From contig JBOEGT010000094.1 in assembly GCA_050633585.1 (NCBI GenBank), forward strand, positions 1 through 18,260: a DNA stretch of 18,260 nt, read 5' to 3'. The translations under genes were made by a program, and so were the position numbers. Below are positions 1 through 7,830 of the stretch, one piece after another (within the stretch, counting starts at the first letter, position 1; each line of letters opens with the position of its first letter). The notes under the pieces were generated by a model. That model did not search any database and was not told the origin of the DNA. It saw only the letters and a program-made list of their open reading frames with translations. The DNA is from CALKZN01 sp050633585. Lineage in GTDB: Bacteria; Pseudomonadota; Gammaproteobacteria; Arenicellales; Arenicellaceae.

Positions 1-728
1 GCACGTTCACCGCTGAGCATCATCCAAATGTCTTGGCAGGCGGGTGACATACGACAATCATCTAAATCAACGATGTGAGGTGTGTCATCGGTCCAAAGCA
101 CGTTACCGGGGTGAAAATCAGTGTGGGTGCGGATCAATTGAATCTCGCCGGCTTGTTCGTAAGACTGCTGAATTTGTGTTAATAAATCTTGGCTTAAGGT
201 GTCATAGGCGACTTCTAATTCGGGTGGAATGAAGTGGTTGTTCAGTAAATAGTCTCTGGCTTGGACGCCATAGCTATCAATGGTGAGTGACGGACGATGC
301 GTGAATGGCTTGGTCTTGCCTGTTTGATGAATTCGACCTAAAAATCGTCCCATGTGTTCTAGCACATCGAAGTTTTCAAGGTCCATGGCGCGGCCGCCAC
401 GTTTGGGGAAAATAGCAAAACGAAAACCGTTAAACGATAACAGTGTTTGCTGTGAAAAGGGGGTGGGTCCAACAACGGGGATTTCGTTCTCGTGAAGCTC
501 CTGACAGAATGCATGTTCTTCTAAAATCTGCTCGTCTGACCAGCGTTGAGGGCGATAAAATTTGGCCACGATTTCTGATTGATCCTCTAGGCCAACTAAA
601 TAGACACGGTTTTCGAAACTGTTGAGTGCTTGTAGGCGGCCATCACATAGAAGTCCAACACTTTCGACCGCGTTTAAAATGGTTTCTGGACTTAATTGGT
701 GATAGTCAGTGATATCAGTGTTAACCAT
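1..728 (-). CDS. srkA: Stress response kinase A (YihE/SrkA family), C-terminus outside the window
   Basis: Reading from an ATG at 728, 242 codons are visible before the window edge; the E. coli protein is about 328 aa, so roughly 80 residues are missing. The protein is an aminoglycoside-phosphotransferase-fold Ser/Thr kinase; in E. coli it counteracts envelope and oxidative stress. Visible family blocks are LNSFENRVY (residues 35-43), VAKFYRPQRW (54-63), the GRFLGRIHQTG helix (127-137), the catalytic loop THTDFHPGN (201-209) with presumed catalytic Asp204, and the metal-binding segment VDLDD (220-224). The catalytic loop has Thr where E. coli SrkA has Gly (HGD). The gene is divergent from the lipid-degradation cassette, with 106 bp between the starts. 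I see only a weak ribosome-binding site. Identity is secure; physiological role is by homology. Confidence 0.93.
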   Translation of the reverse strand, partial: MVNTDITDYHQLSPETILNAVESVGLLCDGRLQALNSFENRVYLVGLEDQSEIVAKFYRPQRWSDEQILEEHAFCQELHENEIPVVGPTPFSQQTLLSFNGFRFAIFPKRGGRAMDLENFDVLEHMGRFLGRIHQTGKTKPFTHRPSLTIDSYGVQARDYLLNNHFIPPELEVAYDTLSQDLLTQIQQSYEQAGEIQLIRTHTDFHPGNVLWTDDTPHIVDLDDCRMSPACQDIWMMLSGER

Positions 729-786
729 TGTGTCTTTGGCTCTTTTTGTCAGGGTTGGGTTGGAGATTCGATTGTGAGAGGTGTTA

Positions 787-815
787 TTATTTCGACAGGT
801 AAGGATCATTATAAA
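787..815 (+). promoter_or_regulatory. Weak candidate promoter for the hydrolase-GDPD-GlpD cassette
   Basis: A good -10 element (TATAAA, 810-815) sits 17 bp after a poor -35 (TTATTT, 787-792). Transcription would start near 822, only about 13 nt before the ATG at 835, giving a very short leader. No strong Shine-Dalgarno precedes that ATG. Position in the 106-bp divergent gap is suitable, but the -35 match is poor. Confidence 0.25.
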
Positions 816-834
816 CCAGCGGTCACTGTAAAAG

Positions 835-1755
835 ATGAGAAAAAAAATACTGTTTGTTCCGGGCAAAAATCCTAAGCCAGACCCGCAAAAACACATTCAT
901 TACCTTCGCCGTTGTTTGTTGGAAGGTGTTTCGCGCCATTCACCGCAGGTTGCGGAAGAAATTCTAGAACAAAATGCGTTTGAACTGTGTGCGTGGAATC
1001 ATGACTTTTATCAGCAGCATCTTGATTTTTCGCCCTTGCTCAATAGCTTAGATGACGTCTGCCGAAAAAATCGAGCAACAGCAAAAGATAAAATATTTGC
1101 TCAAACGTGGAAAATTGCCATATCACGGATGATCTATCAAATAGGCGACCAATTCCCGTGGTTGATTGATTGGTTGGCCGATGACCATGTGAAAGCCATG
1201 ATGCATGATACCGATCGCTATTTTGACAATGTTGAAGGCATTGCCGACAAGGTGAGGCGAACACTGGCCGAGAGCATTTTAGATTGCACTAAGCACTGCA
1301 AAATTTTAGTGGTGGGTCATAGCATGGGGTCAATCATTGCCTTTGATACCTTGTTTGAGTTGCAACGCCGTAGGCCGAATGAAAAACTCGTTGATGTGTT
1401 TTTGACGTTGGGCAGCCCTTTGGGCTTAAAGTACACCCAAGAACGATTGTTGGGCTTTAGTCGCTCTGATCCAGAGAAGTTGCCGGCGAATATACAGACG
1501 TGGCATAACGTGTCGGCAAAAGGGGATTTAGTCTCTGTGGATACGCAATTAGCGAACGACTTTGGTTTGATGAAAAAAGCAGGCTTGATCGATGATATTA
1601 TTGACCATAAAAGTCAGGTGTTTAATTGGTATCGCAATTTAGAGGGTTATAACTTTCATAGTTCTTATGGCTATTTAGTCGAACCGACCGCATCAAAAAT
1701 TATCAGTGATTGGTGGCTACGTCATTCGTCGGAAGAGGAAAAAAATGATGGCTAA
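835..1755 (+). CDS. Alpha/beta hydrolase (lipase/esterase-like)
   Basis: This 306-aa cytoplasmic protein lacks a signal peptide or membrane segment. It carries the nucleophile elbow GHSMGS (161-166, Ser163) after a hydrophobic strand (KILVV), then the LGSPLG turn (192-197) common in lipase-like hydrolases. Asp231 or Asp236 (GDLVSVD) and His275 (NFHSSYGYL) could complete the triad. The N-terminus (ILFVPGKNP) looks like the first strand of the fold. Substrate cannot be read from sequence. Its last 11 nt overlap the next gene, a glycerophosphodiester phosphodiesterase, and a GlpD-like dehydrogenase follows, so a lipase, phospholipase or lysophospholipase role is a reasonable inference. An esterase acting on another ester remains possible. 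The fold and serine-hydrolase assignment are good; the substrate is unknown. Confidence 0.8.
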   Translation: MRKKILFVPGKNPKPDPQKHIHYLRRCLLEGVSRHSPQVAEEILEQNAFELCAWNHDFYQQHLDFSPLLNSLDDVCRKNRATAKDKIFAQTWKIAISRMIYQIGDQFPWLIDWLADDHVKAMMHDTDRYFDNVEGIADKVRRTLAESILDCTKHCKILVVGHSMGSIIAFDTLFELQRRRPNEKLVDVFLTLGSPLGLKYTQERLLGFSRSDPEKLPANIQTWHNVSAKGDLVSVDTQLANDFGLMKKAGLIDDIIDHKSQVFNWYRNLEGYNFHSSYGYLVEPTASKIISDWWLRHSSEEEKNDG

Positions 1756-2545
1756 ACAGGCAACTCAAGCAGATCAAGTGAACGCGTCAGTCAAGATAGT
1801 GGCGCATCGGGGTTATTCAGGGAGGTTTCCTGAAAACACCTTGCTCGCTTATCAAGCAGCGTATGCGCACGGCGCACGTTGGATGGAGTGTGATATTCAG
1901 CTCACCAAAGATTTAAAGCCAATTGTTCACCACGATGAAAGCTTGTTACGCATGGCAAGTGTGGATGTTGATATTCGCCATATTAAGGCTAAAAAGCTCA
2001 AAAAATATAGTGCGCACTATCCAGAAAAGTTTGGCACAGAATATATTGGCAACCCTTTCTGTACGCTCAAGCAATTGAGTGCATGGTTAAAAAACCATAC
2101 GGATGTGCACTTATTTGTGGAGATCAAACAACATAGCTTGGCGTCATTTGGGATTCAAGCAACGATGAAGGCTGTGTTTGAATCTATCAAGAAGGTGTCA
2201 AAGCAGTGCATTATTATTTCGTTTGATCCTTATATTGTGGAATATGCCAAAGAGGTGTATCACCTTCGAAATGGTTGGGTGATTCCTGAATGGTCCGATG
2301 ATGTAAGGCAGCGAGCTGAGCGTATGCAGCCTGATTTTATGTTCACGAGTAAAAAGATCATGCCTGAAAACCCGCAAGACTGGTGGCAAGGTTCACCACA
2401 AAAACCGTGGCACTGGGCAAATTATAATGTTGACAAGGTTGAGGAAATGCCTCAGTGGATAGATAAGGGCTTAACCTTTATTGAAACCAATGAAGTGGCG
2501 GACATTTTAAAGCAGCACAATAAAGAGAGATATCAACATGGCTAA
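1745..2545 (+). CDS. Glycerophosphodiester phosphodiesterase (cytoplasmic, UgpQ/GDPD type)
   Basis: The GDPD family hydrolyses glycerophosphodiesters (deacylated phospholipids) to glycerol-3-phosphate and an alcohol. From the ATG at 1745 the protein is 266 aa. Family signatures are HRG...PENT (21-32), the metal ligands in ECD (Glu48, Asp50), VHHD (61-64) with the second catalytic His, and FVEIK further on. There is no signal peptide, unlike periplasmic GlpQ, so the substrate is cytoplasmic. A frame extending to 1706 exists, but GGAAGAGG at 1731-1738 is placed for the tandem ATGs at 1745 and 1748. Both starts lie inside the previous gene's 3' end, which suggests translational coupling. The 3' end overlaps the next gene by 8 nt. 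The product, glycerol-3-phosphate, is the substrate of the downstream enzyme. Confidence 0.9.
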   Translation: MMAKQATQADQVNASVKIVAHRGYSGRFPENTLLAYQAAYAHGARWMECDIQLTKDLKPIVHHDESLLRMASVDVDIRHIKAKKLKKYSAHYPEKFGTEYIGNPFCTLKQLSAWLKNHTDVHLFVEIKQHSLASFGIQATMKAVFESIKKVSKQCIIISFDPYIVEYAKEVYHLRNGWVIPEWSDDVRQRAERMQPDFMFTSKKIMPENPQDWWQGSPQKPWHWANYNVDKVEEMPQWIDKGLTFIETNEVADILKQHNKERYQHG

Positions 2546-3758
2546 TATAGGTACTGGAGTCACGACGATTGACTATGATGTGGCAGTCATTGGTGGTGGG
2601 ATACATGGCGTGGGTGTCGCTCAAGCGGCCGCAGCAGCAGGGTATCGGACTGTTTTATTAGAACAAAAGCATTTAGCCTATGGTACCTCGCGTTGGTCAA
2701 GTAAGCTCATTCATGGCGGATTACGTTACTTAGAAAACTTTGAATTTGGCTTAGTGAGAGAAAGCCTGAAAGAACGAGAGCTGTTGATAAAGCTAGCCCC
2801 AGAGTTAGTGAAACGGCAGAAATTTTATATTCCTGTGTATGAATCGACGAGTCGGCGTCCTTGGTTTATTGGCTTGGGCTTGTTAGCGTATTCAGCGCTG
2901 GCGGGCGGGAATAAACATACGCATTTTCATCGGATTCCCTCTTCAGATTGGAATGACTTAGATGGTTTGGAACGTAATGGCTTAGAATCGGTGTTGCAAT
3001 ATACTGACGCGCAAACCGACGATGCAAAACTAACGCAAGCGGTGATGAATTCGGCCATTGATCTTGGTGCAGATTTTCTTTGTCCTGCGCGATTCGAACG
3101 GGCAGAGCGTGTTGATGGCGGTTTGCAGGTTGAATACTCACACAATCAACAAACGCAGAGTTTTAAGACGCGAACATTGGTCAATGCGGCAGGGCCATGG
3201 GCCAACGAATTGTTAGCCAATGTGGCGGGTGGGTTGCCAAACTTTGCCGTGGATAAGGTGCAGGGCACGCATATTGAGTTGCCTGGTGAGCTACGTCAAG
3301 GTTGTTACTACATGGAGGTTCCAAAAGATAAGCGTGCGGTGTTTGCGATGCCTTGGCAAGGGCGTACTTTGGTCGGCACGACGGAGTTCACTTATGACGA
3401 TGACCCGCATCAGGTGCATTCACGTGATGAAGCGGTTGACTATTTGCTGGATGTTTATCGTGAGTATTTTCCTAGGCGCGATGACACTGTTGTGGATCGA
3501 TGGGCAGGTTTACGGGTTTTGCCAGCGGCGACTGGCGCAGCATTTAGACGTTCACGTGAAACACAAATGCCCGTCGATAATGAGCGATCTCCAACGGTAT
3601 TATCTATCTTTGGGGGAAAGTTGACAGGCTATAGAGCAACTGCCGAAAAAGTGATCCAAAAATTACAACCTACTTTACCTAAAGTGGCCGAAAAAGCGCG
3701 CACTGATCAATTGCCATTAAGCATAGAAGGCATTCAAGAAATCAAGCGTTCAAATTAA
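2538..3758 (+). CDS. glpD: FAD-dependent glycerol-3-phosphate dehydrogenase, short form without the C-terminal domain
   Basis: GlpD oxidises glycerol-3-phosphate to dihydroxyacetone phosphate and passes electrons to quinone at the inner membrane. The N-terminal Rossmann dinucleotide-binding motif is GGGIHGVG (19-26). The family block SSKLIHGGLRYLE follows at about 54-66, NAAGPWAN in the middle, and the closing FAD-binding motif FGGKLTGYR near 357-365. The protein is 406 aa, whereas classical GlpD is about 500 aa; the usual C-terminal helical domain is absent. The stop is followed after 4 bp by the convergent permease gene, and no reading frame after the stop restores that domain. AAAGAGAG at 2522-2529 is a suitable ribosome-binding site. 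As the last gene of the overlapping cassette it would use the G3P made by the phosphodiesterase. A related FAD oxidoreductase acting on a similar substrate cannot be excluded. Confidence 0.85.
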   Translation: MANIGTGVTTIDYDVAVIGGGIHGVGVAQAAAAAGYRTVLLEQKHLAYGTSRWSSKLIHGGLRYLENFEFGLVRESLKERELLIKLAPELVKRQKFYIPVYESTSRRPWFIGLGLLAYSALAGGNKHTHFHRIPSSDWNDLDGLERNGLESVLQYTDAQTDDAKLTQAVMNSAIDLGADFLCPARFERAERVDGGLQVEYSHNQQTQSFKTRTLVNAAGPWANELLANVAGGLPNFAVDKVQGTHIELPGELRQGCYYMEVPKDKRAVFAMPWQGRTLVGTTEFTYDDDPHQVHSRDEAVDYLLDVYREYFPRRDDTVVDRWAGLRVLPAATGAAFRRSRETQMPVDNERSPTVLSIFGGKLTGYRATAEKVIQKLQPTLPKVAEKARTDQLPLSIEGIQEIKRSN

Positions 3759-3762
3759 TGGT

Positions 3763-4644
3763 TTATCTCGCCTTCAGTGTCACTACCATACCGAGGGTGA
3801 CTAGCATGAGGCCTACGAGATCGACATATCTTGGTATTTCACCTAAGACAGGATAGGCAATCAAGGCGGCAAACCCAGGCACTAAGGCGCCAAACAAGGC
3901 GGCTCTGCTCGGCCCCATTAGTTCAATAGTTTTGGTATAGGTATATAACGCTAAAATAGAAATGATGACCCCCTGAAACAGGCCTTGTAAGACAATGTCA
4001 TTAACAGTAGCTTTCCAGATTTGAGGCTCTCCAAATACAAAATATATTGGTGTGAACACCATCATTGAGGTGACTGAAATAATGGCGGTCATATGCAGAG
4101 CCTCTATATTCGCTTTTCTAGCCGCGACGGTAAAACTGCCCCAGCAAAACCCCGCGGCAGCAAACAAGAAATGCCCAACCCAAGCGTTTTTGCCCACAAC
4201 ATGATCACCGCCTAGGTAGTGTGTGATAAAAATTCCGATGATGATAATGACAACGCCCAGCATTTTTTGTGAGGTAGGTTTGTCACCAAACACACACCAA
4301 CTCCCCATCAGGGCTGTGACCATCATGGTGCTTGGAATGATCATGCCAGCGTGCCCAGCAGGGGCATAAACTAAACCAGTGAGTGCGAGATAAACATACA
4401 GCATGCCGCCAGTGCATGCGACGAAAAAAATCATCCATGGGCTGAGTCCTCCCCAGCCTTTTTTAATTAGATAGGGCAGCAATACTAATCCCGCCACCCA
4501 AAATCGAAGCGCTACAATATCATTTGAGCTAAAGGCTTGAAGGATAGAAAATCGTGATAAGACAGGCCATAAACCCCACAGGAATACGGTAAAAACGCCA
4601 AGAGAGATAGCCGCAATGCTCAGAGGTTGTCGATTAGGTGACAT
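3763..4644 (-). CDS. EamA/DMT-family permease
   Basis: This is an inner-membrane protein of 293 aa with about ten hydrophobic helices in two EamA repeats, typical of drug/metabolite transporters. Visible features include FLWGLWPVLSRF in the first helix, ALRFW at the start of repeat-1 helix 2, and GPSRAALFGALVPGFAAL in the second repeat. The substrate cannot be deduced. The open frame runs up to 4743, but its first 33 codons (start MPSLFSQRG) are read from the mscL terminator hairpin, so I take the internal ATG at 4644. That gives a normal DMT N-terminus; the ribosome-binding site there is weak (AGG about 9 nt upstream). It converges on glpD with 4 bp between stops and no visible terminator there. 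Confidence 0.85.
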   Translation of the reverse strand: MSPNRQPLSIAAISLGVFTVFLWGLWPVLSRFSILQAFSSNDIVALRFWVAGLVLLPYLIKKGWGGLSPWMIFFVACTGGMLYVYLALTGLVYAPAGHAGMIIPSTMMVTALMGSWCVFGDKPTSQKMLGVVIIIIGIFITHYLGGDHVVGKNAWVGHFLFAAAGFCWGSFTVAARKANIEALHMTAIISVTSMMVFTPIYFVFGEPQIWKATVNDIVLQGLFQGVIISILALYTYTKTIELMGPSRAALFGALVPGFAALIAYPVLGEIPRYVDLVGLMLVTLGMVVTLKAR

Positions 4645-4704
4645 AGAAGAGCCTATAAATGCCTGTTCGTTGAGAGAGTCGGTTTTGGCCTCTTCGAGAA
4701 GGCC

Positions 4705-4740
4705 AAAAAAAACCGAGCCTCTTTGACTAAAGAGACTCGG
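4705..4740 (-). terminator. Rho-independent terminator of mscL
   Basis: On the minus strand the stem is CCGAG/CTCGG plus CTCTTT/AAAGAG with one internal mismatch and a 4-nt loop (4713-4740). It is followed by eight T (4712-4705). It starts 35 nt after the mscL stop codon. A second, shorter palindrome (TTTTGGCC/GGCCAAAA, 4683-4708) overlaps the T-run on its far side. Confidence 0.9.
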
Positions 4741-4775
4741 CATTAGTGTAGCCGTTTACGGCTATGTGTACTGTA

Positions 4776-5192
4776 TTATTTCGATAAAGAGTCGCGAATT
4801 TCAGTTAATAGTTTCACTTCATCAGATGGCTCAGAAGGTGCCGCTTCTTCCTCTTCTTTCATGGTATCCATGGCTTTGTTCATGCCCTTAACAATCAAGA
4901 ACAATACAAATGCGACAATCACAAACGTAATAATCGCGCTAATAAAGTTACCATAAGTAATGACCGCAGCGCCGGCTTCTTTGGCGGCGACCAGTGTTTC
5001 AAACTCACCATCGCTCAGATTGATGAATTTTTCTTTGAAATCAATGCCACCACTAAAAAAACCAACAATTGGCATGATGATGTCATCGACGAGTGACTTT
5101 ACAATGGTACTAAATGATGCGCCAATCACGATGCCGACGGCCATATCGAAAAAGTTACCTTTTAGTGCAAATTCCTTAAACTCTTTAAGCAT
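4776..5192 (-). CDS. mscL: Large-conductance mechanosensitive channel MscL
   Basis: MscL is a homopentameric inner-membrane channel that opens under membrane tension and releases solutes during hypo-osmotic shock. The 138-aa length is normal. The N-terminal amphipathic helix (MLKEFKEFALKGNFFDMAVG) leads into TM1 with the conserved GIVIGASFSTIVKSLVDD segment (20-37). A periplasmic loop follows, then TM2 (about 78-103) and a charged C-terminal helix (EEEE... LLTEIRDSL). AGAGGA about 7 nt upstream of the ATG is a good ribosome-binding site. The gene stands alone with its own terminator. The 133-bp upstream gap carries a possible promoter. Confidence 0.97.
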   Translation of the reverse strand: MLKEFKEFALKGNFFDMAVGIVIGASFSTIVKSLVDDIIMPIVGFFSGGIDFKEKFINLSDGEFETLVAAKEAGAAVITYGNFISAIITFVIVAFVLFLIVKGMNKAMDTMKEEEEAAPSEPSDEVKLLTEIRDSLSK

Positions 5193-5237
5193 GATGTTTT
5201 CCTCTTTTTTACTACATGATTATTATTAAGAGTGCAC

Positions 5238-5266
5238 ACCGTAGCGATTTCAGCCTGACTATTCAA
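5238..5266 (-). promoter_or_regulatory. Weak candidate promoter for mscL
   Basis: On the minus strand TTGAAT (5266-5261) and TACGGT (5243-5238) are separated by 17 bp. Distance to the mscL ATG is about 45 nt. The -10 matches the consensus at only three positions, so this is tentative. Confidence 0.22.
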
Positions 5267-5325
5267 GTTTCAGGGTGTTAACGAAAGTTAAAATTCTGGG
5301 AATTTGAGTAATATTTCAAGGCGAT

Positions 5326-6129
5326 TTATTGAGCGTCTAAAGAAAGTTCAACTTGGTAATAGGGGTGATCTGAAACGCCAATGGGCTCGAACTGGCCTGC
5401 TTCAATGGTGAAGCCTTTTGTTAATATCCAATCGATGCGCTGATGTGATGGGTCTTCAATAGCGGCTGTGGATATCGCATCGGTATAATGAGAATCTTGC
5501 AACAATGCTTGAATCATGGCGTTATCTGATGGGGTGTTCATGTCCCCCATTAGAATTGCTCGATCATAGCTTTTGAACTTTTCAAGGACAAAAGCGAGTT
5601 GCTCTTCTCTTCCTTTTTTGGTGTGTAGATGTGTGACTAACACGGCTACTTCTTGACCATGAAAATTTGTTATTGCCGTCACTAAATTGCGATATTGTTT
5701 GCCTGTTGCATCAGGTAGCATTTCAATTGACCATTTGCTGACCGGAAGGCGGCTTAAGAATGCATTGCCTCGATGTTCACGAAACCAGCGTTTTCTTGTG
5801 GCGGCGAACAACCAACCGAAACCACTGTGCTCAGCAAGTGCTTGAGCCTGATTTTTGCTGCCAAGCCATGTCTTTGCATAGACCTCTTGGATGCCAACAA
5901 TATCGGCTGCTTTAATGACGTCAGCGCTACGTCTTATATCACGTTTGCCATTGTTATCCTTGCCGCTTTGTACGTTATACGTGCCGATGATTAATCGACC
6001 TTTTTCGTTGGAATAGCCGTGTTTGGGAGGGTTGATATGTTGCCCATTTTTATCTTTTGCTGGGCGTGCTTTATACGCACTAAAGTAAAAGATAAGCAAC
6101 AGCAAAATAATGAGTGCGAAAATTTTCAT
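5326..6129 (-). CDS. Membrane-anchored endonuclease/exonuclease/phosphatase family protein
   Basis: The 267-aa protein begins with one hydrophobic segment (residues 2-18), probably a signal anchor that places the catalytic domain in the periplasm. The fold's motifs are in order: TYNVQS (50-55), the metal ligand in GIQEVY (Glu82), the catalytic THLHT (167-171), GDMNTPSDN (195-203), DWI (233-235) and SDHPYY (253-258). These match DNase I-like metal-dependent phosphodiesterases, which act on nucleic acids, phosphoinositides, sphingomyelin or other phosphodiesters; the substrate cannot be inferred from sequence. It lies between mscL and pckA on the same strand but is isolated from pckA by a terminator. 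No clear ribosome-binding site precedes the ATG. Confidence 0.85.
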   Translation of the reverse strand: MKIFALIILLLLIFYFSAYKARPAKDKNGQHINPPKHGYSNEKGRLIIGTYNVQSGKDNNGKRDIRRSADVIKAADIVGIQEVYAKTWLGSKNQAQALAEHSGFGWLFAATRKRWFREHRGNAFLSRLPVSKWSIEMLPDATGKQYRNLVTAITNFHGQEVAVLVTHLHTKKGREEQLAFVLEKFKSYDRAILMGDMNTPSDNAMIQALLQDSHYTDAISTAAIEDPSHQRIDWILTKGFTIEAGQFEPIGVSDHPYYQVELSLDAQ

Positions 6130-6146
6130 GAGAGGATTGTAGCGAT

Positions 6147-6176
6147 AAAAAAGGCGGTCATAAAGACCGCCTTTTT
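6147..6176 (-). terminator. Rho-independent terminator of pckA (symmetrical)
   Basis: GGCGGTC (6153-6159) and GACCGCC (6165-6171) form a 7-bp GC-rich stem with a 5-nt loop, flanked by A-runs on one side and T-runs on the other. On the minus strand it is followed by TTTTTT, 30 nt after the pckA stop. The flanks would let it work in either direction. Confidence 0.92.
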
Positions 6177-6200
6177 CTTGTTGGTAAGGAAGAGTATTTG

Positions 6201-7778
6201 TTATGCAACCTTAGGTCCAGCATTACAAATGTTTTCAGAACAACCGTCAGCATATTGCTCAAAGTTTTCAGCAAACTTTTCAGCAAGCATATTTGCTTTA
6301 GCATCGTATGCATCTTTATCTTCCCATGTGTTGCGAGGGTCGAGCACCTCGGCTGGCACATTAGGGCAAGACGTTGGAACGGCTACTTGGAATACTGAAT
6401 GCACACTTGTATCAACGTTCGCTAATTCACCATCAAGGATGGCATTAACCATGGCGCGAGTGTGTTTAATGGACATGCGCTTACCCACGCCATACACACC
6501 ACCAGTCCAACCTGTGTTGACCATCCAAACATCCACATCGTGCTTGGCAATTTTTTCACCTAGCAGTTCCGCATATTTGCTTGGGTGTAATGGCATGAAA
6601 GGGCCGCCATAACAAGGAGAGAAGTTAGGCGTTGGTTCTGTCACGCCCAGCTCAGTCCCAGCTACTTTTGCCGTGTAACCATTGATGAAGTGATACATGG
6701 CTTGATCAGCCGTAAGCTTTGCCACGGGAGGCAAAACACCAAACGCATCACAGGTTAGGAAGATAACGTTTTTAGGATGGCCACCGACGCCCGTTTCGCT
6801 TGCATTGGGGATTTGAGAAATGGGGTAAGACACACGGGTGTTTTCCGCCAAACTGTTATCGAAGAAGTCAAAATCGCCATCTTCAGTCATGATAACATTT
6901 TCTAAGATAGTGCCGCGGTTTTGAGTGGTCGCAAAAATTTCAGGCTCCGCTTCAGCTGATAAGTTAATCGCTTTTGCATAGCAGCCACCTTCAAAATTGA
7001 ATAGGCCTTCATCACTCCAACCATGCTCATCATCACCAATGAGTGTGCGAGAGGCATCGGCTGATAAAGTTGTTTTTCCCGTTCCGCTCAAGCCAAAGAA
7101 AACAGCACTTTCGCCGTTTGATCCGATATTAGCTGAGCTATGCATTGGCATGATGCCACGCTTTGGCAATAAGTAATTCATCACACAGAAGATTGATTTC
7201 TTGGTTTCACCAGCGTATTGAGTGCCACCAATCAAAATCAATTTACGTGTCATGTCTGCAATGACGAAAGTGCCTGAGTTTGTGCCATCAACTTCTGGGT
7301 CAGCAAGGCAACCCGGAACGTTGATCACGGTAAATTCTGGGTTGTGTTCAATGAGTTCGGCTGCTGTGGCTGGAATGAACATGTTTCTGGCGAAAATGCT
7401 ATGCCAAGCTAATTCATTAATAATACGAACCGCTAAGCGATTCTTTTTGTCGGCACCTGCGTAGCAGTTCTGAACGTAGACTTCTTTGCCGTCGAGGTAG
7501 TTAATGACTTTATTATGAAGCGTTTCAAATTTATCACTGTCGAATGGTACGTTGATTTTCCCCCACCACATGTCCTCAGTTGTTCCGTCTTGGACAGTAA
7601 ATTTATCGTTTGCTGAGCGGCCAGTTTTATCGCCAGTTGTTACCACTAAAGATTCGTATTTTGACAATGTGCCTTCGTTACGATCTATGACGTGAGAATA
7701 AAGTTCTTCGGTATCGAGACACCAATTCACTTTTTTAAGATTTTTAAGGCCATGTTCGGTTAAATTTTGCGCGCTCAT
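6201..7778 (-). CDS. pckA: Phosphoenolpyruvate carboxykinase (ATP)
   Basis: PckA converts oxaloacetate and ATP to PEP, CO2 and ADP, the entry step of gluconeogenesis from TCA intermediates. From the ATG at 7778 the protein is 525 aa, normal for the ATP-dependent class. Signatures include TGRSANDKF near the N-terminus, MPMHSSANIG, the P-loop GLSGTGKT (229-236), and the metal-binding segment GDDEHGWSDEGLFNFEGG just after it. The frame is open to 7877, but the extra 33 residues are unlike the family. GAGG lies 9-10 nt upstream of the 7778 ATG, and a promoter lies at 7831-7859, inside that extension. The gene ends in a strong terminator and is monocistronic. It fits with glpD and rpe in the window as central carbon metabolism. 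Confidence 0.97.
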   Translation of the reverse strand: MSAQNLTEHGLKNLKKVNWCLDTEELYSHVIDRNEGTLSKYESLVVTTGDKTGRSANDKFTVQDGTTEDMWWGKINVPFDSDKFETLHNKVINYLDGKEVYVQNCYAGADKKNRLAVRIINELAWHSIFARNMFIPATAAELIEHNPEFTVINVPGCLADPEVDGTNSGTFVIADMTRKLILIGGTQYAGETKKSIFCVMNYLLPKRGIMPMHSSANIGSNGESAVFFGLSGTGKTTLSADASRTLIGDDEHGWSDEGLFNFEGGCYAKAINLSAEAEPEIFATTQNRGTILENVIMTEDGDFDFFDNSLAENTRVSYPISQIPNASETGVGGHPKNVIFLTCDAFGVLPPVAKLTADQAMYHFINGYTAKVAGTELGVTEPTPNFSPCYGGPFMPLHPSKYAELLGEKIAKHDVDVWMVNTGWTGGVYGVGKRMSIKHTRAMVNAILDGELANVDTSVHSVFQVAVPTSCPNVPAEVLDPRNTWEDKDAYDAKANMLAEKFAENFEQYADGCSENICNAGPKVA

Positions 7779-7830
7779 TTTCAGCGATCCTCGGGGTAGT
7801 TCAAATCTGAAATTTAAGTAATGACGCGCG

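Noticed and set aside
3220..3624. 134-aa plus-strand ORF inside glpD
   Set aside because: It is an out-of-frame shadow of the conserved GlpD coding region, rich in Trp, Cys and Arg as expected from a wrong frame.
3740..3800. Frameshift that removed the GlpD C-terminus
   Set aside because: Sequence after the stop codes for the convergent permease on the other strand; no frame gives the missing GlpD domain, so a simple frameshift does not explain the short form.
5277..5292. Terminator after the exonuclease-family gene (TTAAC-GAAA-GTTAA)
   Set aside because: The stem is only 5 bp of mostly A-T pairs with no adjacent U-tract on the minus strand.
6019..6612. 197-aa plus-strand ORF
   Set aside because: It lies antisense across the start of the exonuclease-family gene, the pckA terminator and the pckA 3' end; the encoded protein is low-complexity and matches no family I know.
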